A stretch of 64,000 bases of DNA from Garcia nutans (GCA_947685225.1 CANTUV010000015.1:4216001-4280000), one strand, 5' to 3'. Positions 43,866-55,383 are shown, counted from the stretch's first letter. Translations and numbers: made by a program. Notes: a model not told the origin generated them from the letters alone.

Positions 43866-44688
43866 TGTAATGGTCAAGATGTTAAGCAGGAACATTTTAA
43901 CTAATAATGAAAAATTGATAGTGTATAGTGACAAAAGTATTGTGGATACATGCTATACGTAAAGAATAGTAAATTGTATATCTTAAAACTTTACTGAAGA
44001 GATTATTATTACTGTTTTACGAGATTAAAACTCGATTTAGAATCAACGGTTAAGAATGAGGGTGCACCATAGTTATTATGAGCATTCCCTCACTGGATTA
44101 AAAATATTATATATATATATGTATATGTGTATTGTGTAGAAATTTCTTCTTTCTTCTTCTCTCCACGCCGCCATCACCAACACCACCAAAGTTTCTTCTT
44201 TCTTCTTTCTTTCCATGATTTGAATCAAAATTTAAGATAAGATTACATCTACATATAAGTGTTGAGAAGATTAAGTGGAAAGTGGTGATTATCAACAAGG
44301 TATGTGCTTTTGATTTATACTTTGCAAAAATTATGAAGTTTTATGTGTTTTAATGATTTAATTGAATGATTGAGTTATGTATAATGATATATTTCTTGAA
44401 AGCATTGATTAAATAGATTGATGAGTGAAAATAACTTTTATATGATGGGTTTTTATCCTTAACTCAACCTTTATGAGAATTGTATGGTTTGATGTTGGTT
44501 TTATTCATAAGAAATGATTGAAAGTTTGATTGAGTGAAGTTGTGGTAAAATATTTGATATGAATTCTTTTTCTATCAAAACTTTGAGTTTGATACATTTT
44601 GATCTTAGATCTTAAACATGTTTGTGTTTAATGAAGTTAAAAGTGTAGAATACATGATTTTACTCCGAAAACAGTCCCAAAATCAATG

Positions 44689-44887
44689 CCACAGCCGTGG
44701 CAATTGAGTGCCACGACAGTGGGATTGAAAGTGATGCTATTTCTTCAAAAAAATTTGAGAGAACAGAAGAGTTTTAGATGCCACGACCGTGGCCCTTGAA
44801 GACCACGACCGTGGGGTCTTCAAACTTATTTTACAGCTTCATTTTGGATCCCACGGGTGTGGGGTTGAGATGCCACGACCGTGGGGT
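44689..44887 (+). repeat. CCACGACCGTGG word array
   Basis: About seven copies of words such as GCCACAGCCGTGGC, GCCACGACCGTGG and CCCACGGGTGTGGG, with variable spacers. The following flank (GGCTTGTAATTT, GGGTCTA, TATGAGACTAATA) matches the flank of the array at 30628-30757. Confidence 0.82.
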
Positions 44888-46184
44888 ACCTAAATAATGT
44901 TTTTGGCTTGTAATTTGTGATCTACGGGTCTAGTATGAGACTAATATGTGAATAATTGTATTGAGACTTCATGTGTATGTGTTAAATGCATGAAAAAGAG
45001 TGAGAAACTTGAGATAAGTGACAAATATATATATCATACTAAATATTGATAAGAGTAATGTACTAATGAAATGATACAAATAAGTGAAATATAAACAAGT
45101 GCTTATATAAAGAGTGTTTATATAAACAAGTGTTAATCATGACATGAGACTAATATGTGTATAGTCCATACTTTTGTGTTAATGTGTTAAATGTATGAAA
45201 ACAAGTGATAAACTTTAGACAAGTGACACACATATATATCCTACCAAATGTTGATAAGAGTATAGTACCAATGAAATGAAATAAACAATGTAGTGTTCAT
45301 CAAAATTAATGAATTGCCCAAATCATACTAAATTTATATCTAGCTTTGGATTAAATGGCTAACCAGAGGATGGATAGCCAAAGTGATAGTGGGCACCTCG
45401 TGCCATTAATGGACATATTATGTTATCAGTGATAGTGGGCATAATTACCATTATAAATTCTTAAGATTGCTACACTAACATGTTATCCAAACCTATGATC
45501 TAAGTTTAGTATGTATGGGCATAATTAATGAAATTATATGTGAACATGATAGTTGTGACTAATGAAAGAAATGTAAAATAATAATATAAGTCAATTACTT
45601 GAAATTGAAGTATTGTGTTATAGTGTAAAAGTGAATGGTAATATATATATTAATGCTTACAAGTGAAAGTCCTAATGCACGTAATGGTAATGTTATGCTC
45701 AATGTATTGAATTAATCAAAGGATTAAAAGTGTATATAATGCTATGAAATACAAAGTGCTCCAAAGTATATCAAATGATTGAAAGTGTATATCATGATGT
45801 GAGATACAAAGTGCTCTAAAGTATAGTACTAGATGTAAGTGCTGAAAAGTATAGATTGAATGAAATGATCCTATATGTGAACTTGAAAAGGAAGAGTTAT
45901 TGAAAAACAAAATAAGCATATTGTGAACAATGTTATCAAATGAGAAAACAAGTCTTCAATAAAATGATTCTTAAAGAGACAAGTTGCAGTACCGAAAGTA
46001 TTGTATTATATAATAACTTTTATACAGGGATAGCTCATATTTTGTGTATTCAGCATGGTATATTGACTTGTTACTAAAATTAGTTTATATATGGAAATAC
46101 TTCTTAAAACTAAGTGTTAGTACTATATTTTCATAAATATATTTCTTTAATATTAAGTGTTAAACTTTATGTATACAAGCACCA

Positions 46185-46225
46185 CTAAGCTTTGCTTAGC
46201 GTGTTAGAATTGTTTTCTGACACGC
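46185..46225 (+). other. Conserved LTR hairpins H2 and H3 (divergent copy)
   Basis: H2 is CTAAGC-TTT-GCTTAG. H3 arms are GCGTGTTAG (46199-46207) and CTGACACGC (46217-46225), nine pairs with one T.G. CAGGTATCAGG follows. Confidence 0.85.
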
Positions 46226-46643
46226 AGGTATCAGGACATCGGAGCAAGTTAAGAACAGATGAAGATCTTGTGTTTATTGTAGTCATAAGTTATAAAGAGT
46301 ATGTATATAGATACTTCAGCTTGGCTACTTGAGAGATTGTATAAAATTGTAAACAAAAGAGGATATATGTATTCAGAGAATGAAGTTTGAGATTCTAGTG
46401 AATGAGTATCATGAAAGAAATGTATTATTTATGTATTTGATTTGATGAACTTATAAAGTTTTTCTGATTTATAATTTCTATTCGGATTATTAGAGATATT
46501 GGAAATTTATAAGTTTGTGATATACAGATTGTATTATTATAAAAAAATTTAATTATGAAGAGAGTTTTCTCTGAATTGAATTGTGATATACCGAATAACA
46601 TTCTCTAATAGTTTTTATATAAGAATTATCAGGGGATGTTACA

Positions 46644-46990
46644 CCAGTTCAGGATCAAGTATCCAAATCCAGTTAGGATCGAGTATCCAAATCCAGTTTA
46701 GGATCGGGTATCCAAATCTAGTTAGGATTGAGTACCCAAATTCAGTTAGGATCGAGTATCCAAATCTAATTTAGGATCTAGTATCCAAATCCAATTTAGG
46801 ATCGAGTATCCAAATCCAGTTTAGGATCGAGTATCCAAATCTAGTTTCATGTCCTGAACCCAAATTACCCTTAGGTCCAGAACCTAAAATCTTCCTTAAG
46901 TCCAGAACTTAGCTCGGGTCCAGAACCCAAATTACTCTTAGGTCCAGAACCTAAAATTATCCTTGAGTCTAGAACTCGAACCGAGTCCAG
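46644..46990 (+). repeat. Two adjacent minisatellites of O1 (right part)
   Basis: 46644-46850 continues the GAGTATCCAAATCCAGTT units. 46850-46990 is a second array of GGTCCAGAACC(C/T)AAA units. O2 carries both in the opposite orientation (51965-52170 and 51740-51960). Confidence 0.85.
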
Positions 46991-47084
46991 AACCCAAAAC
47001 CTCAACCATCTCAAAAAAAATTAAGTCTTATTGCTTTTCACTCTCTTTTACTGAAGTCTCAAATCGTTCAAGCAGGGGGCAAAC
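46991..47084 (+). other. O1 polypurine tract region
   Basis: AAGCAGGGGGCAAAC style tract (47070-47084) directly before the 3' LTR. The preceding sequence contains TCAAAAAAAATTAAG and no coding signal. Confidence 0.8.
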
Positions 47085-49612
47085 TATAGACCCTTAATTT
47101 TTTACCTAGTCTGGTCTGATATTTTTTATATAGTTTAAAATAATTTTTATGGTATTTTAATTAAATAATATTTATTTTAGTATTTATTATTTTTTATTTT
47201 TTATAAAAATAAAAATGGTGAAGTTAATAAAAAATAAAAATAAAAATCGACGATGAAAAAATTCGTCGCCGAATGTCCAATTGGCCAGGCCAATTTGCCT
47301 GCAGGAAATTCCTGCGGGAGAAATGGCCTTAGGCCAATTCATCGTAGGAATTTCCTATGGTGAATTGGCTGGCCGCATAGCCAATTTCGCAAATTTCTTT
47401 GCCAACTCTCGCAGTTTCCAGCCCGCAGTAAGTTTTTTTCCAGCGTAATTTTCCAACGCAGTTTTTCCGAAATCAAATTCTTTTTGGTTTTAGTTTCTTT
47501 TCCTAATTAATTTTAGTTTTCTTAAACAATTATAATTAGGTTTATGATTTTTCCTATAAATAACACTTTAAAACTCAAAATTAAAGGACTTTGATTAGAG
47601 GAAAAAATTGGTGTGATCGAAAATTGGACTTTTGAACTTGGATTGGATCAGAGTAAAGAAAAGACAGAAAACCTTAGCAAGAGACATTACCAACAAGCAA
47701 GCAAGCAATCAACAATTCATCAAAGGTAGTCATACTATGTTTGTTATTGTTCATCCAAAAAGCAATTTTTGGTGGAACCAACGAATGGAGGTTTGAATCT
47801 CTATTTTCTTTATTTATTTCTTTACAGTAGCTTCATCATTCAAATTGAATTAATTGTTTCATCATACAAATTGATCAAAACCTTAAAAACCCTAAAACGT
47901 TTCTTCTAAACCTTAAAACCCTAAATTATTTCTTCTATTTCCAAAACCTTAAAAACACTAAAACATTTCTTCTAAACCTTAAAACCCTAAAATTTTTTCT
48001 CTTCTATTTGCAAAACCTTGAAACCCTAAAATTGTTTCTCTTTTGTTTCCAAAAGCTTTAAATCCATAAATTATTTTCCTTGAACTATTTTCATCTACAC
48101 CATAACATTTAAATTGAATTAATTGTTTCATCATACAAATTGATCAAAACCTTAAAATCCCTAAAATGTTTCTTCTAAACCTTAAAACCCTAATTTTTTT
48201 CTTCTGTTTCCAAAACCTTAAAAACCCTAAAATGTTTCTTCTAAACCTTAAAACCCTAAAATTACTTCTCTTGTATTTTCAAAATCTTGAAACCCTAAAA
48301 TTGTTTCTCTTCTGTTTCCAAATGCTTTAAAACCATAAATTATTTTCCTTGAACTATTTTCATCTACACCATAACTTTTTGTCCAAAATCTCCAAATGTT
48401 TTCTAAATCTCCAAGCCCTAGTTCTCTTTATGTTTTCTAAAAATCATAATTATTTTATAAAACTCTAAACTGTTTTCTTAAATCCTAAAACCAAATACGT
48501 TTTCTAAAATACTAAAAACCCTTACTTTTTCGAAAAATCAAAATAGCAAACCCTAAGTTTTCCTAAACCCTAATTCATTGAATCCAATCTAATAAATTTA
48601 AACCCCTAAAGCCACGATCCAATAAATCTAAAATCACAATCTAGTAACCATGAATTACAAACTCTAAATATCTTAAGATTCCAAAACCCTAATTTTATGA
48701 TGTCACCCTTAAACCCTAATTTGATTAACCAAAAAAACTTACTACTTTCTTAAATTCATAAAACCCTAATCCATTCCAATTTTTCAATATATTTACAGTA
48801 GCCTAAACAAAAATAATAATAATACTAAAACCCCAAAACCCTAAATATTAATTAAAGAACTTTAAATAGAAACAGTAAACCGTAATTTGTATCTTTACTT
48901 GCTTTATTTAATTTTAGATTTGATTATGTAGTTTATTATCTGCTTTGATGGTTGATTTATTTAATTTCAATGATTGATTTATTTAATTTATCATGGATGG
49001 ATATTCTCTTTATTATTATGATTGTTATTTGTTTGTTTTAGTATAAATTATAAGAGGTATGTTTCCACTTTATGGGTACCTCATTAGTTAAATATCATGT
49101 AATTTAAATAGCTTTTATATTTTGGACCAATGTAAAGGATATGTATCCACCTTTCAATGGGTTTCCTATTTAGTTTAGACATGAACAATGTAAGGACATG
49201 TTTCCATCCTCGGATAGGTGTCCATTTATTTGCTTTGCTTAGACATTGCTTTCAATTTAATATAATGATGCCTTATTTTAATTTTTGTGTGTAATATGGA
49301 TAATATTGTTATACTTAAGAATTTTATAATATTAAGACCTGCAAAGGAGGTCGGTTTCAATGAACCGGGCATTGTGGGGGTGCTGGGCCATTTCTCACCT
49401 TCCCCACACGTACCCAACTTTTCGAACCCATTAGGGGATAGGGGATTCCTTAGGATTTGAGTCATCCACCTCTTTCTTTTTCCCTGCCTGTCCGGGTGGT
49501 GACTCCATTTTCTTCGGACTTAGTTCCATGTTCTCTAAAGCCCCAAGCCTAAACAGTGCCAAAGTTGCAAGAACCATTCCACCGGGAGTGAGGGCGAAAA
49601 TCCCCACTCACA
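47085..49612 (+). repeat. O1 3' LTR
   Basis: 2528 bp, uninterrupted. It starts TATAGACCC, a G-to-A change from the TGTAGACCC of the 5' LTR. It carries an extra hairpin unit at about 47290-47330 and a 269-bp direct duplication (47842-48110 and 48111-48379) that is single in the 5' LTR. At least ten AAACCCTAA teloboxes lie between 47885 and 48845. Confidence 0.92.
47842..48379 (+). repeat. 269-bp direct duplication in O1 3' LTR
   Basis: AAATTGAATTAATTG starts at 47842 and again at 48111. Both copies run through the telobox-rich repeats to CATCTACACCATAAC. The second copy matches the single copy of the 5' LTR (from 4623) more closely. Confidence 0.85.
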
Positions 49613-49617
49613 ATTCC

Positions 49618-49628
49618 CTTAGTCTTAG
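49618..49628 (+). pseudogene. DUF7745-like relic, 11-bp middle piece
   Basis: CTTAGTCTTAG is the only target sequence left between O1 (TSD ATTCC ends 49617) and O2 (TSD CTTAG, 49624-49628). It keeps the frame of 3521-3897 and 58066 onwards. Confidence 0.6.
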
Positions 49629-51640
49629 TGTTAGTAACGATTTTTGCACCCACTCCCAGTGGAATGGTTCTTACGACTTCGGCACTATTTTGGCTCGGGG
49701 CCTTAGAGAACACGTGCCGAAGCCTGGAGAAAATGGAGTCGCCACCTGGACGGGCTGGGAGAAAGAAAGGGGTGGATGACTCGATTCCTAAGGAATCCCC
49801 AACCCCCAAATGGGTTCGGAATGTTGGGTTCGTGTGGGGAAGGTGAGAAATAGCCCAGCACCCCTACAACGCCCGGTTCATTGGAACCGGCCTCCTTAGC
49901 AGGTCTTAATATTATAAAATTTTAATTATAATAATATTATCCATATTACATGCAACAATAAAGCATCATTATATTAAAATCAAAGCAATGTCCAAACAAA
50001 ACAAATAAATGGACACTCATCCGAGGATGGAAACATGTCCTTACATCGTCCATGTCTAAACTAAATAGGATACCCACCGAAAGGTGGAAACATGTCCTTT
50101 ACATTGTATCAAAATATAAAAGCAATTTAAATTACATAAAATTTAACTAATGAGGTATCCACAAAGTGGAAACATACCTCTTACAATTTTAATACCAAAA
50201 TAAACAAATAATAATCATAATAATAATAAAAAATCCATCCATGTTAAATTAAATAAATTAAGCATTGAAATTAAATAAATCAACCATTAAAGACATATAA
50301 TAAACTATATAATCAAATCTAAAATTAAATAAAGCAATAAAAAGTATAAGTTTATATCATTAATGAGTTAAAAGTAGACAATGAGTACATGGTCTATAAT
50401 TTTAAAAGATGGGAATTAGGGTTTAAGATTTTTTAGGTTTACTGGATGGGAGTTTGAAAAATGAGGTTTTGGCATTTTAGGAATAAACTAGGGTTTTCTC
50501 GGATTAGGGTTTTGGGTGTTTTTGGTAGAATAATTTGGAATAGGGTTTTTGTGGCCTTAGGTAGATAGTTTGGGGAAAGGGTTACAGGGTGACAAGCTTT
50601 AAAATAAATTAAGGTTTTGATTTATCTTTTTAGAAGAAACATTAATTCTAGAGATAAATTGAGATTTTAGAAAACAATTAGATTTGTGAGACTTTAATAG
50701 AATAATTTAAGGTTTAAAAGTTTTGGAAATAAAATAATAGTTTAGGGTTTTGATAATTTAATCAACAATTTAGGCTACTGGATGAATGGACAAATTTGAT
50801 CTATATAACATACTATTAAGGTTAATAATTTAGGTTACTAAGAGATTCAATATCAAAATAAATAATAGAAACGTTTAAAAGAAAATATGGCAATAACATC
50901 GTATGCTTAAACAATTCATGAATCAAAACGTAAGAATGTTATAAATATAATCAAATCAAAGATTTATAATCAAACCTCCATTCATTGGTTCCTCTACAAT
51001 TGACTTCTGGATGAACAATGAACAAAGACAGTGTTTTTGTCTTTGATGGATTGATGACTGATCAGTGCTACTCGTTGTTGATTTCTTTTTGCTATCTTCT
51101 GCTTTGTTGTTTAATCTTTCTTCATATTAATTGCCAACCCTCTTAATGTTCATTGCCACCTTTCTAAATTCTGAAACGCTATTATTTATATGTAAACCTC
51201 ACTCAGAATCCTTAACCCTAATATTAATCCATCCTTAAAATAAATTTTAGTTCAATTAGGAAACTCATTGAAACCATGTCGATCTGGGGCAACTAGGTCA
51301 ACATGAGTTAAGGCCAAGTCGATCTAGCTGCCCTAGGTCGACATGAGTCCAACCTCATGTCGTTCTGGGTTGCCATATCGACATGAGGCATGCTCATGTC
51401 TCCCCAGCCGGCCTGACTCAAATTATTCTTGCCCTTTTTTAACTTATGGACCGAAAAGTTTTAATTTGGGTTGATTCAACTTGATTTTAGGGTTTTACAA
51501 TTGAATTTATGCCTCTTTAATCCGAACTGACTCATTTAAAAATTATTAACTAGGTTTAAATATTTCAAAGTCAATCAAATTTATTTTGGCATCCTTTAAT
51601 TAGTACCGTATCAAATTGGGGTCAAAATTAAGGGTCTACA
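49629..51640 (-). repeat. O2 3' LTR (left copy)
   Basis: In element sense it starts TGTAGACCCTTAATTTTGAC and ends at 49629. It holds AGGGTTT(T/A) telobox-type words at 50410-50770, a GTCGACATGAG/CATGTCG dyad array at 51275-51412, and the GGACATGTTTCCA words shared with the O1 LTR. Confidence 0.9.
51275..51412 (-). repeat. GTCGA dyad array in O2 LTR
   Basis: Words CATGTCGATCT, CCTAGGTCGACATGAG, ACCTCATGTCG and ATATCGACATGAGGCATG alternate orientation and can pair. The right LTR copy is at 57697-57830. Confidence 0.75.
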
Positions 51641-51655
51641 GTTTGCCCCCTGCTT
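51641..51655 (-). other. O2 polypurine tract
   Basis: The minus strand AAGCAGGGGGCAAAC abuts the LTR start and is identical to the O1 tract. Confidence 0.88.
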
Positions 51656-54558
51656 AAACGATCTTGAATTAATTCAGAGAGTGAAAAGCAACAGGACATT
51701 TAATTTTGGTAAAAATAAACTTAATTTTTCTTAAGATAGTTTTGATTTTAGATTCTGGACCTAGTTTGAGTTCTGAACTCAGAAAAAACTTAGGTTTTAG
51801 ACCTGAGAAGGTTTGGGTTCTGGACTCGGTTCGAGTTCTGGACTCGAAAAATACTTGGGTTTTGGAACTGAGATGATTTGGGTTCTGGCCTCGATTCGAG
51901 TTCTGGACTCGGAAAAGACTTGGGTTCTAGACCCGAGCTAAGTTCTGGACTTTAGGGCAATTTGAGTTCTTGACATTAAACTAGATTTGGATACTCGATC
52001 CTATACTGGACTTGAATACTTGATCCTAAACTGAATTTGGATATGGATACTCAATCCTAAGTGGATTTGGATACTCGATCCTAAACTGGATTTGGATGCA
52101 CTGGATTTGGATACTCGATCCTAAACTGGATTTGGATAGTCGATCCTAAACTGGATTTGGATTCTGGACCAAAATATTTGAAAGTGAGTTTGAAAGTATT
52201 TTGTATACGCATAAACTCAAAAATAAAAATGGAGAAACTTTGCCCGCTGTGTAGGATGAAACCAATAATTTTTCTTATGCAGGCTCTGATTGATGTTTGT
52301 ATTTTGTCTTGTTCTTTGCATAAGCATGCATCTCTTCTTTCTTTTGCGAAATGACTAGAGCTTCCTCAAGCAATGGGTCTTCCATGCCCCCCTGATTCAA
52401 TATCTTCTTTTGATTATTTACTTCACAGGGTGTTTGCTGTTCACTTTGACAAAGAATAGATAATACAATAAAAGAAAATGCAATGTGATATGCTCATGTA
52501 TGCATGATATGCATGAATAACACTTATAATGGTTCTATCGACTCACAGACCGAGATAATCAGCTGAATGTTCTCATTGCCTCCTTCCAGATGCCCGTTCA
52601 GGTTTTGCTTTGGATTGACAAAATGCTTCACATTTATGGCTTTTATCTTCAAGATGTTGAAAATATGAGTGGTGGATACCCCAAGCTGCAGAGTCAAGGA
52701 TACATCCATTTCAAACTATGTTTCAGCATGTCAGTTGGTAGCTTCTTCATGACCTTGCCAATAATCATTTCCTTTGCCCAATGTGTCCTTTGAGGTTTAA
52801 TGATTCGACATACTTCCCTCAACTTGAAGGCTTTTTTTTATTTTGAAATTAAATGTTGGCTTTGCCAAATCAATGTCAATGTAGCTCAGGACTTGATTTT
52901 CCAAATTAATATATCTATAACATGACAACCCTAGTTACCATACTAAACTCGGGAATCATTTCTATTTAAGCAAGAACTGTTGCACTTCATATAGGCACAT
53001 ACACATTACTTAGTCAAAGGTCTCATTGAGTTTGAATATGGTCTATCTCATATGCATGCTTATCCAAACTATCTCCACTAATAGACTCTACCTACCAAGA
53101 GAGATCAATAGATCTTTGATAAATGGGGTCTATAATGGACATGGGTTAAATGAAGGCCATTTGTAAGCCGATGTGACACAATGGACAAACCCTCATGCTA
53201 CAAATTTCTTGTTTGAACTTTAGGCAGCTGGGAGCATGAAAAGATAGAGCTTTGAGTATCCTTCCATCTTCTTGGCATTAATCTAGATCTTGATTGGAAT
53301 GGTCTTTGCCTTTATAAAAAGTTTGGTACCCAAATTCATTTTTCTTCTTCTTTTCCCCTTTCTTTCTCTTTCTTTTTCTTACTCTTCCCCTTTCTTTTTC
53401 TTCATTTTATTATTTTGTCCTTCTTCCCTGTAGGAATGTTAAGTATAGGACTTTCAAAAACTAGATGGCCTTTCCCCTTTTCTCTGATTTTCATTGAATC
53501 TTTGGTTGGGTTGGACCAATTCAAATCAAACTGTCCTTATAAACTAAATGGTATCCTTTTGTTGTCTTAGGTAAAAGAGAACTCAATTGGATTTCTGAAC
53601 TGCCTTTTTAGGTTTTATCTTTCTCTTTTTTTTTCTTTCTTTTTTTTCTTTTTTTTCATTTGTCCTCTTTTCTTTTCTTTTGTCCTCTTTTCTTTTCTTT
53701 TTTCTTTGTTTTTTTCTTTTTCTTTTCTTTTCTTTTTCTCTTTTTTTATTTTTGGCTCTAGCTCTAAAAGAGTTGTCTTGTTTGTACCAACTTGGGTTTC
53801 TAATAATGGATGAGTGGAGTGACATAAATCTCCTTTAACAGGGATAAATCATTTGTTACTCTGATGTTATCTTGATAGATTGGAGATATTAGGCGAACTT
53901 CAACTACCCTTATAGTCTTGATAATATCAACTATCCTTATAATCTTGACTATTCATTCCTTTCTTTGAACTTCTTGCCTCTTCATCTTAGTTATCATAAG
54001 ACTTGTCAAAAGTATCACAACAACTCAGGGTAGGTTGTTGGGGTTTGTAAGTCGATGAAAAGAAAGCTAAAATTTTATGAAGGCTCAAAGGGACAACTAG
54101 GGATTGATATTTAATAGGGTGGATACTAGTTGTTGGCTAACCAACAATGCCTAGATCATTTCTCTCTTAAAATAAGTAGAGTTCAATTTTGCCTCTAAAG
54201 TTTGTCAAAGCATGTTCTAAGACTGATTAGGACCTAGACAAAGGTAATTATGCAAGAGCTCTCTCTAAGTAAGCATACACAACACAATGCTATAGAGCAA
54301 TTCCCTCACCAAGTAAAGTCATTCAAGTAATGATGCCTAGATACATTAATTTGTAAACATCAAGTTAGATTCCTCATTGGTTGAGCACCAAAATGAACAA
54401 AGACCAACAAAAATTTTGATGAAAGTAAATTATTCAAACAAATTTGAATTTGAAAAATATAATTGTTCTAATTAAAGAAAGCAAAATTGAAAAGCAACAT
54501 TCAAGCTAAGGAAGGTTCGTTGAGTTGGCATTGAAGATACTTCATTTATTTAGACATA
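51656..54558 (-). other. O2 long non-coding internal region with two minisatellites
   Basis: GGTTCTGGACTCG-type units lie at about 51740-51960 and GGATTTGGATACTCGATCCT units at 51965-52170. Both are inverted relatives of the O1 arrays. 52490-54558 is collinear with the O1 spacer. A long pyrimidine tract on the + strand (53336-53755) is the counterpart of the O1 purine tract. It creates a meaningless Lys/Arg-rich frame on the minus strand. Confidence 0.7.
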
Positions 54559-55383
54559 TCAAGGGCAAGGATTTTTTCCATCATTAAGGATCATTGCTTC
54601 ATCATCCACAGTTAATCCAAACTTGTTTAGTAGTACATCCTCTTTAGTAGCTTCTTTATCCATATCATGATGAGATGACAAGATAAAACTCTTCATGAAG
54701 GTTGCAAGCGGTGGCGCCCTTCCAATTTTAGGCAGAGGCTTATTCTTAGTGTTGAGCTTATTAGGCTCAAGGAGCTTTCCACTATCAATTAAATTCTGGA
54801 TTTCATGCCTCAACTTCATATAGTTGTCTGTTTCGTGTCCATGCCTTTGATGGAATTGGCAAAATGCTTTAGTATCAAAGTTAGGTGGAAAAGGATTAGG
54901 CAAAGGATGAGGAGTCAAGGGTTATAACAATCCCTTCTTCATTAGATTCTCCAACATTTTCGACAAAGTTTTTCCCAAGTCTAAAAATTTATTCTTCTTT
55001 GCTGGTTTAGTTGCTGCATTTTTCTCAACACCTCTTCTTTTCCTTTGATTTTGCTCATTGGAGTGGTAGCCACTCTTATTGCTCCAGTTAGAAAGTACAT
55101 GGTTCGACTGAACTTGTAGAATAAGGATTGATCCCTCATTTTTCATTCAATCTCTATTAGTGAACATGTTCTCCGTTGATACTGCCTTTCCCCTCTTTCT
55201 TATGTCAATGGGAGATGCCTCATTAGCATTGTTGATGATCTCCAATATTTGAATCAACTGGGTCCTCATAATTTCAACCAATTGATCTCGTAGCTCGGCC
55301 ATCCTAGCTTTGGCAACTTCATCGACTATGTCCCTTAGCTGGTTGCATCCATCCTTCCAATGAAGCACTTGAAACAAAATCAA
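54559..55383 (-). pseudogene. gag: O2 gag (Tat/Ogre type), broken and internally deleted
   Basis: Minus-strand pieces are an N-terminal helical part (DEVAKARMAELRDQLVEIM, 55383-55147), a basic linker (55146-54922) and a finger piece with FCQFHQRHGHETDNYMKLRH (54918-54559). The capsid core seen in O1 (PSFAKFDGTENP to RERMSHTL) is absent, consistent with an internal deletion. The final Cys of the finger is Tyr. It cannot give a normal capsid. Confidence 0.8.

Larger units (their letters stand above)
43866..46643 (+). mobile_element. Solo LTR (plus sense), divergent TGTAATx family
   Basis: 2778 bp with perfect TSD CCAGT (43861-43865, 46644-46648), starting TGTAATGGTC and ending GATGTTACA. There is no internal region or coding sequence. 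It carries a CCACGACCGTGG-type array (44689-44887) and the paired hairpins H2/H3 (46185-46225). It contains an odd internal duplication of TGAGACTAATATGTG (about 44935 and 45145). Confidence 0.9.
3898..49612 (+). mobile_element. O1: gag-only Tat/Ogre-like LTR retrotransposon, heavily nested
   Basis: The ends are TGTAGACCC at 3898 and TCACA at 49612, with a perfect 5-bp TSD ATTCC at 3893-3897 and 49613-49617. A primer-binding site TGGCGACTCCACTGGGGA follows the 5' LTR at 38732. This type is known from Ogre/Tat elements and matches tRNA-Arg. A polypurine tract AGCAGGGGGCAAAC precedes the 3' LTR. The interior carries a broken gag and long non-coding sequence. No protease, RT, RNase H or integrase pattern is visible, so it is non-autonomous. 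The 5' LTR is split by two insertions and the interior by one. Without insertions the element would be roughly 10 kb. Confidence 0.9.

Noticed and set aside
47883..48860. Interstitial telomere sequence (CCCTAAA words)
   Set aside because: The words are separated by variable AT-rich spacers inside an LTR and never form tandem heptamers.
49528..49846. Overlapping short frames across the O1/O2 boundary
   Set aside because: They lie in LTR ends on both strands and are created by the inverted LTR termini.
53583..53825. Lys/Arg-rich 80-residue protein on the minus strand
   Set aside because: It is the translation of a purine-rich low-complexity tract and has no counterpart frame in O1.
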